DNA of 64,000 nt from Variovorax paradoxus (GCF_030815855.1 NZ_JAUSXG010000001.1:1550001-1614000), one strand, 5' to 3'. Positions 10,046 to 19,289 are shown, counted from the first letter of the stretch. Notes: generated by a model not told the origin, from the sequence alone. Numbers and translations are program-made.

Positions 10046-10918
10046 ATGCCACCGACCCTCGACAGTCTCGGCGCCTCTGCGGCGCGCCGCGAAATCGCGC
10101 GCATCGACGCGCTCTCCACCCATTACGACCCGGTGCACGACGGCGTGCGCGTGCGCTGGCGCCGCTTCGGCACCGACACGACGAAGCCGCCCATCGTGCT
10201 GCTCCACGGCGGCCACGGCAGCTGGATGCACTGGCTGCGCAACGCCGAGGCGCTGTCGGCCGAACGCACGCTGCTGCTGTCCGACATGCCGGGCTTTCAC
10301 GATTCCGATGCGCTGCCCCGCGTCGCGCCCGGTGAAGATTCGCTCCTCCCGTTGCTGCAGGCGCTCGGCGGCACGCTCGACGCGATCGTCGGCGCGGGCG
10401 TCCCCGTCGATCTCGGCGGTTTCTCGTTCGGCGGCCTCACTGCCGCGCGGTTTGCGGTGCAACGCGGCGCGGTGCGCAAGCTCGCGCTTCTGGGCAGCGG
10501 CGGCCACGGCACGCTGCGCCGCATGACGGCCCAGATGATCAACTGGCGCGCCGCACCCGACCGCGAGGCCGAGCGCGCCGCACTGCGGCACAACCTGGGC
10601 GCGCTGATGCTGCACGACACCTCGGCCATCGACGCGCTGGCCTTCGAGATCCACGACATCTCCTGCCACGGCACGCGCTTTCGCAGCAAGGAGGTGTCGC
10701 AGGCGGGCGGTCTCCAGAAGGCGATCGACGCGCTGGCCGTTCCGACGCTGCTGCTCTGGGGTGAATACGACGTCACGGCCGATCCGCGTCCGCTGGTGGC
10801 GCAGCTCGCGAGCGAGGGGCCGAACCGCGAAGGCGTGGTCGTCGACGGCGCCGGGCACTGGGTGCAGTACGAGCGCGCCGACGAGATCAACGCGCGGCTG
10901 CTGAAGTTCTTCGGCTGA
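10046..10918 (+). CDS. Alpha/beta hydrolase
   Basis: A 290-residue alpha/beta hydrolase. The oxyanion region is VLLHGGHGSWMHW, the nucleophile elbow is G-F-S-F-G-G, the acid is probably the Asp in W-G-E-Y-D-V-T-A-D, and the catalytic His is in G-A-G-H-W-V-Q-Y-E. The profile resembles ring-cleavage product (C-C bond) or ester hydrolases. It lies 43 bases downstream of the extradiol dioxygenase on the same strand, so it may act in the same pathway, but the substrate is unknown. A GTG lies directly before the chosen ATG. Confidence 0.82.
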   Translation: MPPTLDSLGASAARREIARIDALSTHYDPVHDGVRVRWRRFGTDTTKPPIVLLHGGHGSWMHWLRNAEALSAERTLLLSDMPGFHDSDALPRVAPGEDSLLPLLQALGGTLDAIVGAGVPVDLGGFSFGGLTAARFAVQRGAVRKLALLGSGGHGTLRRMTAQMINWRAAPDREAERAALRHNLGALMLHDTSAIDALAFEIHDISCHGTRFRSKEVSQAGGLQKAIDALAVPTLLLWGEYDVTADPRPLVAQLASEGPNREGVVVDGAGHWVQYERADEINARLLKFFG

Positions 10919-10939
10919 ACCTTCAGCGACCGTGACTGG

Positions 10940-11953
10940 CTACTGCTTCGTGAGCCCAAGCTTTCGGATGGTCTCGGCCCACTGGTCATAGGTGGTGCGT
11001 GTCAGGTCGGCCAGTTGCTGCGGTGTCGACGACTCGGCCTCATAAGCACCCTGGCGAAAGAAGTCGCGCGTGGCGGGCATCGCCAGCACTTGCGCGAGCG
11101 CGGCGTTGAGTCTCGCGACCACCGGCGTCGGCATGCGCGCCGGGCCATAGAAACCGAGCCAGCTCGCCATGTCGACGCCGGCGACGCCTTGTTCGGTCAT
11201 CGTCGGCACGTCGGGCAGCATCGGGCTGCGCCTGGGCGCCGCCACCGCGAGCATGCGCACCTTGCCCGTGGCGGTGTTCTGGATGGCGTTGGGAGCCGCG
11301 TCGAAGTAGTACTGCACGCGGCCCGCGAGAAAATCCTTCGCGGCATCGGCGCCGCCCTTGTAAGGCACGTGCACCACGTCCAGCCCCGCCTGCTGCGCGA
11401 AGGCCTCGCCGTAGATGTGCGACGAGGTGCCGGTGCCGAAGGAGGCGTAGCTCATCTTGCCCGGATTGGCCTTGATGTAGGCCACGAGTTCCTGCACGTT
11501 GCGCGCGGGCACGCTCGCATGCACGGTCAGCACCAGCGGCCCGCGTGCGCCGAGCGAGATGGGCGTCAGGTCCTTGAACGGGTCGTAGCGCACCTGCGCC
11601 AGGGTCTGCGGGTTTTGCGCCACCACGGAAGAGGGCGCGTACATCATCGTGTAGCCATCGGGCGCCGCGCGAATCACTTCTTCGGTCGCGAGGATGAAGC
11701 TCGCGCCCGGCCGGTTCTCGACGATGACCGGCGTCTGCAGCACCTCGCCGAGCTTGTTGGCGACGAAGCGCGCCTGCGCGTCGGAGGCGCCGCCTGCGGC
11801 CAGGCCGAGCACGATGCGGATGCTGCGGCCCTTCTCGGGGAAGGGCACGGGCTCGGCCGCGAGCACGCTCGGCGGCAATGCGGTTGCGCCAAGTGCCAGC
11901 CCGAGCCAGGCGGCAACGCGGCGGCGGCTGATGGCGCAAGGCAATCGGTTCAT
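10940..11953 (-). CDS. Bug-family tripartite tricarboxylate transporter receptor (copy 2)
   Basis: A 337-residue periplasmic solute receptor of the Bug/TctC family. A twin-arginine-like signal (ISRRRVAAWLGLALG) ends near A-A-E-P. Family landmarks are I-R-I-V-L-G-L-A-A-G-G early, then R-P-G-A-S, A-P-D-G-Y-T, Y-D-P-F-K-D and L-P-D-V-P-T. It overlaps the upstream paralogue by 4 bases (ATGA), so the two are translationally coupled. No TctA/TctB membrane subunits are present in the window. The ligand is probably a small carboxylate. Confidence 0.9.
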   Translation of the reverse strand: MNRLPCAISRRRVAAWLGLALGATALPPSVLAAEPVPFPEKGRSIRIVLGLAAGGASDAQARFVANKLGEVLQTPVIVENRPGASFILATEEVIRAAPDGYTMMYAPSSVVAQNPQTLAQVRYDPFKDLTPISLGARGPLVLTVHASVPARNVQELVAYIKANPGKMSYASFGTGTSSHIYGEAFAQQAGLDVVHVPYKGGADAAKDFLAGRVQYYFDAAPNAIQNTATGKVRMLAVAAPRRSPMLPDVPTMTEQGVAGVDMASWLGFYGPARMPTPVVARLNAALAQVLAMPATRDFFRQGAYEAESSTPQQLADLTRTTYDQWAETIRKLGLTKQ

Positions 11954-12948
11954 TGCTTCGCCAACCCGACCTGCTGCACCATCGCGCCCCAGCGCTCATA
12001 GCTCGAGCGCGTGATGCCGGCGAACTCCTCCGGCGTGGACGCGCCGGCTTCGTAGCCGCCCGAACGGTAGAACTCGCGCACCTGCGGCATTGCCAGCACC
12101 TGCGTGAGCGCGGCATTGAGCCTGGCGACCACCGGGGCGGGCATGTGCGCGGGGCCGTAGAAGCCGAGCCAGCTCGGCAGGTCGAGCCCCGTCACGCCTT
12201 GCTCCGCGAAAGTGGGAACGTCCGGCAATGCAGCGATGCGCGCATTCGCGGCAATCGCCAGGATCTTCACCTTGCCGGTGCCCGAGGTGATGAGGGCCGA
12301 AGAGGCCGAGTCGAACATGTACTGCACGCGGCCGCCGATCAGGTCCTTCGCCGCATCCGAGCCGCCCTTGTAGGGAATGTGCACCGCGTCGATGCCGGCC
12401 TTCTTCACGAAGGCCTCGCCGTAGATGTGCGACGAGGTGCCCGCGCCGAAGGAGGCGTAGCTCACCTTGCCGGGGTTCGCCTTCACGTAGGCGATGAGTT
12501 CCTTCACGTTGCTGGCCGGCACGGTGGTGCTGATCGACAGCACGAGCGGGCCTCGGCCGCCCATCGAGATGGCGGTGAAGTCCTTGAACGGGTCGTAGGG
12601 CACCTGCGAGAAGGTGTGCGGGTTCTGCGCCATGGTCGACGAGGGCGCGTAGAGCAGCGTGTAGCCATCGGGCAGCGCGCGCGCCACCTCGCTCGCGGCC
12701 AGCATGGTGCTGGCACCGGGCTTGTTGTCGACGATCACGCCGGTGCCCAGCACCTCGCCGAGCTTCTGCGCCACGATGCGCGCCTGCGCATCGGTGCCGC
12801 CGCCGGCCGTGAAGCCCACCACGATGCGGATCGGCTTGCCGCCGCGCACGGGAAAGTCTTGCGCCACGGCCAGGGGCGCCAAGCCCAGAAAGGCGGCCGC
12901 GCCGAGCGCCGCGCCGAATGCGCGGCGGGTGCCGCAGGGTTTCTTCAT
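11950..12948 (-). CDS. Bug-family tripartite tricarboxylate transporter receptor (copy 1)
   Basis: A 332-residue periplasmic receptor with a cleavable signal peptide (about residues 1-29, cleavage after A-V-A). It shares long identical blocks with the gene just downstream, for example S-H-I-Y-G-E-A-F and W-L-G-F-Y-G-P-A, so the pair arose by tandem duplication. It is divergent from the FAD oxidoreductase gene across a 165-base spacer with two palindromes and is the first gene of its own unit. It probably delivers an organic acid used by the divergent catabolic genes. Confidence 0.9.
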   Translation of the reverse strand: MKKPCGTRRAFGAALGAAAFLGLAPLAVAQDFPVRGGKPIRIVVGFTAGGGTDAQARIVAQKLGEVLGTGVIVDNKPGASTMLAASEVARALPDGYTLLYAPSSTMAQNPHTFSQVPYDPFKDFTAISMGGRGPLVLSISTTVPASNVKELIAYVKANPGKVSYASFGAGTSSHIYGEAFVKKAGIDAVHIPYKGGSDAAKDLIGGRVQYMFDSASSALITSGTGKVKILAIAANARIAALPDVPTFAEQGVTGLDLPSWLGFYGPAHMPAPVVARLNAALTQVLAMPQVREFYRSGGYEAGASTPEEFAGITRSSYERWGAMVQQVGLAKQ

Positions 12949-12979
12949 CGATGTCTCCGTTGGAATGTTCTTCTCATAT

Positions 12980-13062
12980 TGATTTAGAAAATCATAAAAA
13001 TCCAGATCATCTAGGGAATACCCCGAAAAACGGGCGTTTATGTACTTTTGTGTTTGACAAAA
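12980..13062. promoter_or_regulatory. Candidate IclR-type operators in divergent promoter
   Basis: The spacer between the Bug receptors and the FAD oxidoreductase is AT-rich for this genome and contains two perfect palindromes: TGATTT-AGA-AAATCA at 12980-12994 and TTTTGT-GTTTG-ACAAAA at 13046-13062. The second overlaps a consensus -35 hexamer TTGACA at 13054-13059 facing the oxidoreductase, with a weak -10 about 17 bases on. The IclR regulator encoded in the cluster is the obvious candidate to bind here. Confidence 0.55.
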
Positions 13063-13113
13063 TGAACATTGAAATCAAAATACAGCGAAACAGCCCATTC
13101 AAGACACTCTTCC

Positions 13114-14565
13114 ATGAAAACTGTCGTCCGCACCGACGAGCGCATCCTGTCCTCCGACATCTTCGACCGCGACAGCCGCGTCAAGCGCCCTGACCACGGC
13201 AGCTGGGCCGAGCCCGGCAAGGACATTCCGGTCTATCACCGCTGCGGCGTGCTGGTGGTGGGCGGCGGGCCTTCGGGCACCGCGGCCGCCGCGGCTGCAG
13301 CCCGCGCCGGGGCCGACGTGGCGCTGCTCGAGCGCTACAACCACCTGGGCGGGCTTTCCACCGGCGGCCTCGTGATCTGGATCGACCGCATGACCGACTG
13401 GGAAGGCAAGCTCGTGATCCGCGGCTTTGCCGAAGAGCTGTTCGACCGCCTGCCGGCCGACGCCATCGCCGGCCCGGCGCGTGAAGACTGGGGCTCGCAG
13501 GATGCGGCCAAGGCCGCGCACTGGTCGCAGCGCACGGCGGCCTACCACGGCGTGGTCACATGGTCGCCCACCATCGACCCCGAGCGGCTCAAGCTGCTGT
13601 CGCAGGAGATCGTGCTGGAGCGCAAGGTCAAGCTCATCTACCACTCGTGGGCGGCCATTCCCATCGTGCAGGGCGGCGCGGTGAAAGGCGTGGTGTTCGA
13701 GAGCAAGGAAGGCCGCATGGCGATCATGGCCGACGTGGTGGTCGACGCCACCGGCGACGGCGACCTGTTCGCGCGCGCCGGCGCGGCTTTCGTGAACGAT
13801 ATCGAGGAGGCCGACGTGCACCACTGCATGAACACCTCCTGGCTTTTCGGCGGCGTGGACATGAACCGCTGGATCGAGTTCAAGGCCGGCCAGCCCGAGG
13901 CGTTCACTGCCTTCATGGCGCGCGGGCGCGAAGTGTGCGGCCTGTTCGAGCGGCCCTTCGTCTCGTGGCGCAACGACGTCGCGCTGTTCATGGGGCCGCG
14001 CCAGTCGGGCTACTCGGCGCTCGACGTGGACGACCTCACGGCTGTGGAGGTGCGCTCGCACCGCGCGATGGCCGCGCACCTGGACTACTTCAAGGCGCAT
14101 GCGCCGGGCTTCGAGGACGCCTACCTGATGCTGAGCGCGCCGCAGATCGGCGTGCGCCATGCGCGGCGCCTCTCCGGTGTGGGCGCGGTGCTGCGCAGCC
14201 AGTGGCCCGACGGCGTGGCGCTGGCCGACGAAGTGGGCGTGACGCCCGCCGTGTCGCCCAAGTTTCCGAACATCTCCATTCCCTACGGCGCGCTGGTGCC
14301 GCAGCAGCTCGACGGGCTGCTGGCGTGCGGCCGCCACATCTCGTGCGACCGCAACTCGCATGGCTTCATGCGCGAGATTCCGCAATGCTGGATCACGGGG
14401 CAGGCCGCCGGCGTGGCGGCGGCGCTGGCCTCGCAGGGCGGCATCGAACCGCGCTTCGTCGATGTGGGCGCGCTGCAGTCCGCGCTCCTCGGCCAGGGCG
14501 TGTACCTGCGTGCCGGTGCGGGGCAGGGCGCGCAGGTGCTGGCCACGGCCGAAGCCGGTGTCTGA
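13114..14565 (+). CDS. FAD-dependent oxidoreductase (FAD_oxidored family)
   Basis: A 483-residue flavoprotein. After about 40 residues comes the dinucleotide-binding motif VLVVGGGPSGTAAAAAAARA (GxGxxG at 50-55) with the acidic end of the second strand in L-L-E-R. The G-G-L-S-T-G-G segment and the C-terminal A-C-G-R-H-I-S-C-D, then Q-A-A-G-V-A-A-A-L, fit the FAD-dependent oxidoreductase family PF12831, whose members often have no assigned substrate. The start MKTVVRTDE is chosen within the longer frame; its ribosome-binding site is weak. It begins a run with IclR, AcnX and IlvD-like genes, so it probably oxidises the same organic acid or a derivative. Confidence 0.82.
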   Translation: MKTVVRTDERILSSDIFDRDSRVKRPDHGSWAEPGKDIPVYHRCGVLVVGGGPSGTAAAAAAARAGADVALLERYNHLGGLSTGGLVIWIDRMTDWEGKLVIRGFAEELFDRLPADAIAGPAREDWGSQDAAKAAHWSQRTAAYHGVVTWSPTIDPERLKLLSQEIVLERKVKLIYHSWAAIPIVQGGAVKGVVFESKEGRMAIMADVVVDATGDGDLFARAGAAFVNDIEEADVHHCMNTSWLFGGVDMNRWIEFKAGQPEAFTAFMARGREVCGLFERPFVSWRNDVALFMGPRQSGYSALDVDDLTAVEVRSHRAMAAHLDYFKAHAPGFEDAYLMLSAPQIGVRHARRLSGVGAVLRSQWPDGVALADEVGVTPAVSPKFPNISIPYGALVPQQLDGLLACGRHISCDRNSHGFMREIPQCWITGQAAGVAAALASQGGIEPRFVDVGALQSALLGQGVYLRAGAGQGAQVLATAEAGV

Positions 14566-14647
14566 ACGTTCCACCATGAACCCTGTCGACCTCCTTTCGC
14601 CAGCCTCTACATTGCAGAGTCTTGCAAAGCGTTCAAAGGGTCTCCCC

Positions 14648-15490
14648 ATGTCCAACGACAAAAACGACAGCTCTCTTTCCGCCTCCGAATCCACCGATGC
14701 GCGCGGCGACCGCTCCGATACCGTGAGCGCGCTGGAGCGCGGCATCTCGGTGCTGCGCTGCTTCAGCGAGGCGCGCCCCGTGCTGGGTCATGCCGATATC
14801 GCACGCATGACCGGCATCCCGCGGCCGACCGTCAACCGGCTCGTCGCCACGCTGCTCTCCATGGGCATGCTGAAGGCCGCACAGGTGGCCGACCGCTTCA
14901 TGCTCGGGCCGGGCGTGGTGTCGCTGTCGCGCGTGTTCCTCGGCAGTCTCGACGTGCGCGCCGCGGCGCGCCCCAGCATGCAGGCGATGGCCGAAGAGGT
15001 GGGCGCCTCGGTCTACCTGGCCATACGCGACGGCATGGAGATGGTGCTGATCGAAGCCTGCCGGCCGCGTTCGTCGATGCTCTCGGCGCGGCTCGACGTG
15101 GGTTCGCGCGCGCCGCTGGCCAACTCGGCGCTGGGCCGCGCCTACCTTTCGGCATTGCCCGAGACGCAGCGCAGCCAGCTGGTCGATTCGATGCGCCTCT
15201 TGCGCGGCCCCGAGTGGGACAGCATCGCACCCGGCATGACGCGCGCGATCGGCGAAGCCCGGCGGCTCGGCTACTGCCTTTCGCTCGGTGAATTCCACCG
15301 CGAGATCAACTCGGTGTCGGTGCCACTCATCGGCCCCGACGGCGAAGTGATGGCGCTCAACGGCGGCGGCGCGGCCTTCGTGTTCAGCGAGGAGCGCCTG
15401 CGCAACGAACTCGCACCGCGCCTGCACGACATCGCGCTGACCATTGCACGCGACATAGGCGGCCATGTGCCCACGCCCTTGCCGGGCTAG
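14648..15490 (+). CDS. IclR-family transcriptional regulator
   Basis: A 280-residue regulator. A poorly conserved 25-residue leader is followed by the winged helix-turn-helix (VSALERGISVLRCFSEARPV, with the recognition helix around I-P-R-P-T-V-N-R-L-V-A-T-L) and then the GAF-like effector domain (residues about 100-275). It sits between the oxidoreductase and AcnX genes on the same strand, so it probably controls the whole island; palindromes fitting an IclR operator lie upstream at 12980-13062. A longer start at 14576 is possible. Confidence 0.9.
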   Translation: MSNDKNDSSLSASESTDARGDRSDTVSALERGISVLRCFSEARPVLGHADIARMTGIPRPTVNRLVATLLSMGMLKAAQVADRFMLGPGVVSLSRVFLGSLDVRAAARPSMQAMAEEVGASVYLAIRDGMEMVLIEACRPRSSMLSARLDVGSRAPLANSALGRAYLSALPETQRSQLVDSMRLLRGPEWDSIAPGMTRAIGEARRLGYCLSLGEFHREINSVSVPLIGPDGEVMALNGGGAAFVFSEERLRNELAPRLHDIALTIARDIGGHVPTPLPG

Positions 15491-15532
15491 CCCGGCCGAC
15501 CCCACGACAGCACAAGAACGGAGACACAGGCC

Positions 15533-16828
15533 ATGCACCTGAGCGATGAAGAAAAAGCCATGATGGACGGGCGCGATGGACCGGCCGTGCAGAAGGCGAT
15601 GGACCTCCTGATGCGCTACGGCGAAGCGCTGGGCGCCGAGCGGCTGGTCGAGACGCGTAACGTCTGCGCCACCATCACCTCGACCACGCCGTTCCAGCGC
15701 GACTTCGCGCTGGCCAAGGGCGGCGGCATGGATGCGGTGTTCTCCGAATTCAGCCTCGACAGCCAGGAGACTGTCGAGATTCCGAAGTTCAAGGTTTTCA
15801 CGAGCCACCTGCAGCTGGGCTTCGACCCCGGCCAGCCCGAGCGCATGGGCGTGAGCGAAGAGATCGTGCAGTTCTACAACAAGAGCGAGCGCCATGCGGC
15901 GGGCCTTGGCGCGCAGATCATGAACACCTGCACGCCCTACCAGGTCGGCAACATCCCGACGCGCGGCGAGCACTGCGCGTGGATGGAATCGTCGGCGGTG
16001 GTGTATTGCAATTCGGTGCTCGGCGCGCGAACCAACACCGAAGGCCGAGAGAGCACCGGCGCGGCCATGCTCACCGGTCGCATTCCATACTGGGGCTATC
16101 ACCTCGACGAGAACCGCCGCGCCACGCATGTGGTCGAGCTCGACGTCGAGGTCGAATCGGTGCAGGACTGGGGCCTGCTCGGCTACTACATCGGCGAGCA
16201 CGTGCAGGAGCGCGTGCCGGTGGTGCACAGCCGGCGCGGCATCAGCCGCGTGCCGAACCTGCCGCGGCTCAAGCACTTCGGCGCGGCGGCCTCGTCGTCG
16301 GGCGGCGTCGAGATGTACCACATTGCAGGTATCACGCCCGAGGCCTTGACGCTCGAACAGGCACTCGGCGGCCGTGCGCCGGTGGAGGTGCTGCGCTACG
16401 GCGAGGCCGAGCGCCGCGCCACCTACGAGAAGATCAACGCGACCGGCAAGGACGCCGAGGTGCAGTACGTGATGCTCGGTTGCCCGCACTACACCATCGA
16501 ACAGATCTGGGAGGCCGCGCAGCTCATCGAAGGGCGCAAGGTGCACCCGGATTGCGAGCTGTGGATCTTCACGCCGCGCGCCATCAAGTCGCTGGCCGAC
16601 CGCAACGGCTATACCAGGATCATCGAGGCCGCGGGCGGCATTCTCATGACCGACAGCTGCTCCGCCATGAGCCGCGCCGTGCCCAAGGGCACGAAGACGG
16701 TGGCGCTCGACTCGGCCAAGCAGGCGCACTACCTGCCCGCGATTCTCGGCGTGCAGGCGTGGTTCGGCAGCACGGCTGAATGTGTAGATGCAGCATGCAC
16801 CGGCCGGTGGAATGGAGGCATGCAATGA
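15533..16828 (+). CDS. Aconitase X (AcnX) large catalytic subunit
   Basis: A 431-residue protein of the AcnX / DUF521 family, iron-sulfur dehydratases of the aconitase superfamily. Cysteines fitting the cluster site are in N-T-C-T-P-Y-Q, M-L-G-C-P-H-Y-T and M-T-D-S-C-S-A-M. Characterised members dehydrate cis-3-hydroxy-L-proline (bacterial type I) or mevalonate 5-phosphate (archaeal); the substrate here is not fixed by the motifs. The small swivel subunit is a separate gene about 200 bases downstream, as in the two-subunit bacterial forms. It is 42 bases after the IclR gene. Confidence 0.85.
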   Translation: MHLSDEEKAMMDGRDGPAVQKAMDLLMRYGEALGAERLVETRNVCATITSTTPFQRDFALAKGGGMDAVFSEFSLDSQETVEIPKFKVFTSHLQLGFDPGQPERMGVSEEIVQFYNKSERHAAGLGAQIMNTCTPYQVGNIPTRGEHCAWMESSAVVYCNSVLGARTNTEGRESTGAAMLTGRIPYWGYHLDENRRATHVVELDVEVESVQDWGLLGYYIGEHVQERVPVVHSRRGISRVPNLPRLKHFGAAASSSGGVEMYHIAGITPEALTLEQALGGRAPVEVLRYGEAERRATYEKINATGKDAEVQYVMLGCPHYTIEQIWEAAQLIEGRKVHPDCELWIFTPRAIKSLADRNGYTRIIEAAGGILMTDSCSAMSRAVPKGTKTVALDSAKQAHYLPAILGVQAWFGSTAECVDAACTGRWNGGMQ

Positions 16829-16839
16829 GGCTCCGGATT

Positions 16840-17010
16840 TTCTCCCTCCCCCTCTGGGGGAGGGCAGGGGTGGGGGCCAGCGGCGCACCCATCGAGCGCT
16901 CTGGATGCCCCCATCCCCACCTCGGTGCAGGCAGCCAGAGGCTGCCGCTCTTCGGGCTGTCCAGTTCCGCGCAGGCGGAACTGGAGCCGCAGCCCTCAGC
17001 CCCAGCAGGG
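16840..17010. repeat. GC-rich intergenic repeat between AcnX subunit genes
   Basis: The 196-base gap between the two AcnX genes holds runs such as CTCCCTCCCCCTCTGGGGGA followed by GGGCAGGGGTGGGGG and CCCCCATCCCCACCTC, plus inverted pairs GGCAGCCAGAGGCTGCC and CAGTTCCGCG / CGCGGAACTG-like segments (GTTCCGC-GCAG-GCGGAAC). These can form strong hairpins. I read it as an inserted dispersed repeat interrupting what is otherwise a tight operon. Confidence 0.5.
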
Positions 17011-17024
17011 GAAGGAGCAAAACC

Positions 17025-17480
17025 ATGAATGCACGCGACAACACATCCACCTTGGTCATCCATGGCCGCAAGGTCGTAGGCGGCATCGCTGAAGGCGAGG
17101 CGCTCGTCACGCGCGACCGCATTTCGGGCTGGGGCGGCATCGATCCGCGCACCGGCACCGTCATCGAAACGCGGCACGAGTTGCGTGGCCAGAGCTTCGC
17201 GGGCAAGGTGCTGGTGTTCCCCGGGGCCAAGGGCTCGTCGGGATGGTCGGCCATGTTCCACATGACGCGGCTCATGAACTCCGCGCCCGCGGCGTTCCTG
17301 TTCAACGAGATGACGACCAAGATGGCGCTCGGCGCGGTGGTCACGCACGCACCCTCGATGACCGACTTCGAGTGCGATCCGCTCGAGTGCATCGAGACCG
17401 GCGACTGGGTGCGCGTGGACGCCGACCGCGGCGTGATCGAAATCACCAAGAAGAACAACAAGTCCGGAGACCGCCCATGA
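17025..17480 (+). CDS. Aconitase X small (swivel, DUF126) subunit
   Basis: A 151-residue beta-rich swivel domain of AcnX. Diagnostic segments are G-G-I-D-P-R-T-G and KVLVFPGAKGSSGWSAMFHM, the substrate-binding loop of the aconitase swivel domain. It pairs with the large subunit upstream to form the active dehydratase. The ribosome-binding site GAAGGAG is well placed about 9 bases before the ATG. The stop overlaps the start of the IlvD-like gene (ATGA), so their translation is coupled. Confidence 0.87.
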   Translation: MNARDNTSTLVIHGRKVVGGIAEGEALVTRDRISGWGGIDPRTGTVIETRHELRGQSFAGKVLVFPGAKGSSGWSAMFHMTRLMNSAPAAFLFNEMTTKMALGAVVTHAPSMTDFECDPLECIETGDWVRVDADRGVIEITKKNNKSGDRP

Positions 17481-19177
17481 CCCGCCCCCTGCGCAGCAAC
17501 TTTCCACGCGGCTCGTATCTCTGGTCGGTGCGCAATGCGCACTGGCGCGCGCTCGGCATTCCGGAAGAGGATTGCGAGAAGCCGAAGATCGCCATCGTCA
17601 ACAGCTCGTCCGAGCTCGCCGCATGCTTCAGCCATCTCGACAAGGTGGCGGCAGAGATCAAGACCGCCATCCGCGCGGCGGGCGGCGTGCCGTTCGAGAT
17701 CCGCACCGCAGCGCCCAGCGACTTCATCACCGGAGCGGGCGCGCGCGGCGCCTACATGCTCGGTGCGCGCGACCTGGTCACCAACGACATCGAGGTGGCC
17801 GTCGAAGGCGCACAGCTCGACGGCATGGTGTGCCTCACCTCGTGCGACAAGACCGTGCCGGGCCAACTCATGGCGGCCGCGCGGCTCAACATTCCGACGC
17901 TGCTGGTGCCGTGCGGTTACCAGCCCAGCGGCGAGTACCGCGGCAAGCACATGGACATCGAGGAAGTGTTCATCGGCGCGATGCACGCGGTCACCGGCAA
18001 GCTGCCGGTCGAAGAACTCGTGGGCATGAGCCGCGAGGCGATCCGCGGGCCGGGCGTGTGCTCGGGCCTGGGCACGGCCAACTCGATGCACATCGTCTGC
18101 GAAGCACTCGGCATGGCCTTGCCCGGCAGCGCGCCAGTCGCCGCGCTGAGCGCGAAGATGATGGACGACGTGCGCGCGGCCGGAACGCGCATCGTGCAGA
18201 TGGTGCTGGATGACCTGAAGCCGCGCGACATCCTCTCGGCCGGCGCCTTTTCCAACGCGGTGCGCGCGGTGCTGTCCGTCGGCGGCTCGCTCAACACGGC
18301 CAAGCATCTGCAGGCGATATCGACCGAAGGCGAGTGCGGCGTGGACGTGTACGGCCTGTTCGAAAGCCTTGGCCCCACGACGCCGGTGCTGGCCGGCGTG
18401 CGGCCGATCGGCGAGCACAGCATCGAAGCCTTCGAGGCGGCAGGCGGCTGCCGCGCGCTGATGAAGCAGCTCGCGCCCTTGCTCGACACGGGCGCGCTGA
18501 CGGTGACCGGCGACACGGTCGCCGACAACTTGCGCAACGCTGAAGTGAGCGACGCCGAGGTGATCCGACCCATCGCTCGCCCGGTCGCGCCGCTGCCGGC
18601 CATCGTGCTCTTGCGCGGCAACCTGGCGCCCGAGTCGGGCCTCATCAAGACCGGGATCGCGCCACGCAAGGTGCGCAGCTTCACTGGTCCGGCCGTGTGC
18701 TTCTGGACGTCGGACGCAGCCATTGCGGCGCTGAAGAATGGAGAGATCGTCCCCGGCCAGGTGGTCGTGATGCGCGGCGCCGGTGCCTACGGCGGCCCGG
18801 CAATGGGCGGCGGCGCCTCGCGCGTGGTGTTCGCCGTCGACGGCGCGGGCCTGGGCGACCAGGTCGCCATCCTGACCGACGGGCATCTTTCGGGCCTGGT
18901 CTGCAAGGGGCTCGTGGTGGCCGAAGTGTCGCCCGAAGCCGCGCTCGGCGGGCCGCTCGGGCTGGTGCGCGATGGCGACGTGATCACCATCGACCTCGAC
19001 GCGCGCCGGCTCGACATTGCACTGACCGACGCCGAACTCCAGGCACGCCGCGCCGACTGGCAGGCACCGCCGCCGGCCTTCGACACCGGCTGGCTGCAGC
19101 AGTACCGGCGCAACGTGAGCCCGCTGTCGAAGGGCGCCGTGCTCGTGCGCACCGAACGCCCCGAGCCCTCGGGCTAA
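17477..19177 (+). CDS. IlvD/Edd-family dehydratase
   Basis: A 566-residue iron-sulfur dehydratase of the dihydroxyacid / sugar-acid dehydratase family. Cluster-ligand regions are visible: C-L-T-S-C-D-K-T-V-P-G near residue 117, and G-V-C-S-G-L-G-T-A-N-S-M near residue 193. The C-terminal A-Y-G-G-P-A-M-G-G-G and D-G-H-L-S-G segments also match. The family removes water from 2,3-dihydroxy acids or aldonates. Given its coupling to AcnX and its separation from branched-chain amino-acid genes, a catabolic sugar- or hydroxy-acid substrate is more likely than valine/isoleucine synthesis. Confidence 0.87.
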   Translation: MTRPLRSNFPRGSYLWSVRNAHWRALGIPEEDCEKPKIAIVNSSSELAACFSHLDKVAAEIKTAIRAAGGVPFEIRTAAPSDFITGAGARGAYMLGARDLVTNDIEVAVEGAQLDGMVCLTSCDKTVPGQLMAAARLNIPTLLVPCGYQPSGEYRGKHMDIEEVFIGAMHAVTGKLPVEELVGMSREAIRGPGVCSGLGTANSMHIVCEALGMALPGSAPVAALSAKMMDDVRAAGTRIVQMVLDDLKPRDILSAGAFSNAVRAVLSVGGSLNTAKHLQAISTEGECGVDVYGLFESLGPTTPVLAGVRPIGEHSIEAFEAAGGCRALMKQLAPLLDTGALTVTGDTVADNLRNAEVSDAEVIRPIARPVAPLPAIVLLRGNLAPESGLIKTGIAPRKVRSFTGPAVCFWTSDAAIAALKNGEIVPGQVVVMRGAGAYGGPAMGGGASRVVFAVDGAGLGDQVAILTDGHLSGLVCKGLVVAEVSPEAALGGPLGLVRDGDVITIDLDARRLDIALTDAELQARRADWQAPPPAFDTGWLQQYRRNVSPLSKGAVLVRTERPEPSG

Positions 19178-19289
19178 GACCTTTTCATCCGGCCTTCGCC
19201 GACCGGTGCGCACCCCTGTGCGCGCCCGGTGGCGCAGCCCTGCGCGAGTTTTTTTCAAACCAAGAGAAGAAGCAGGAGACAACGAAACC

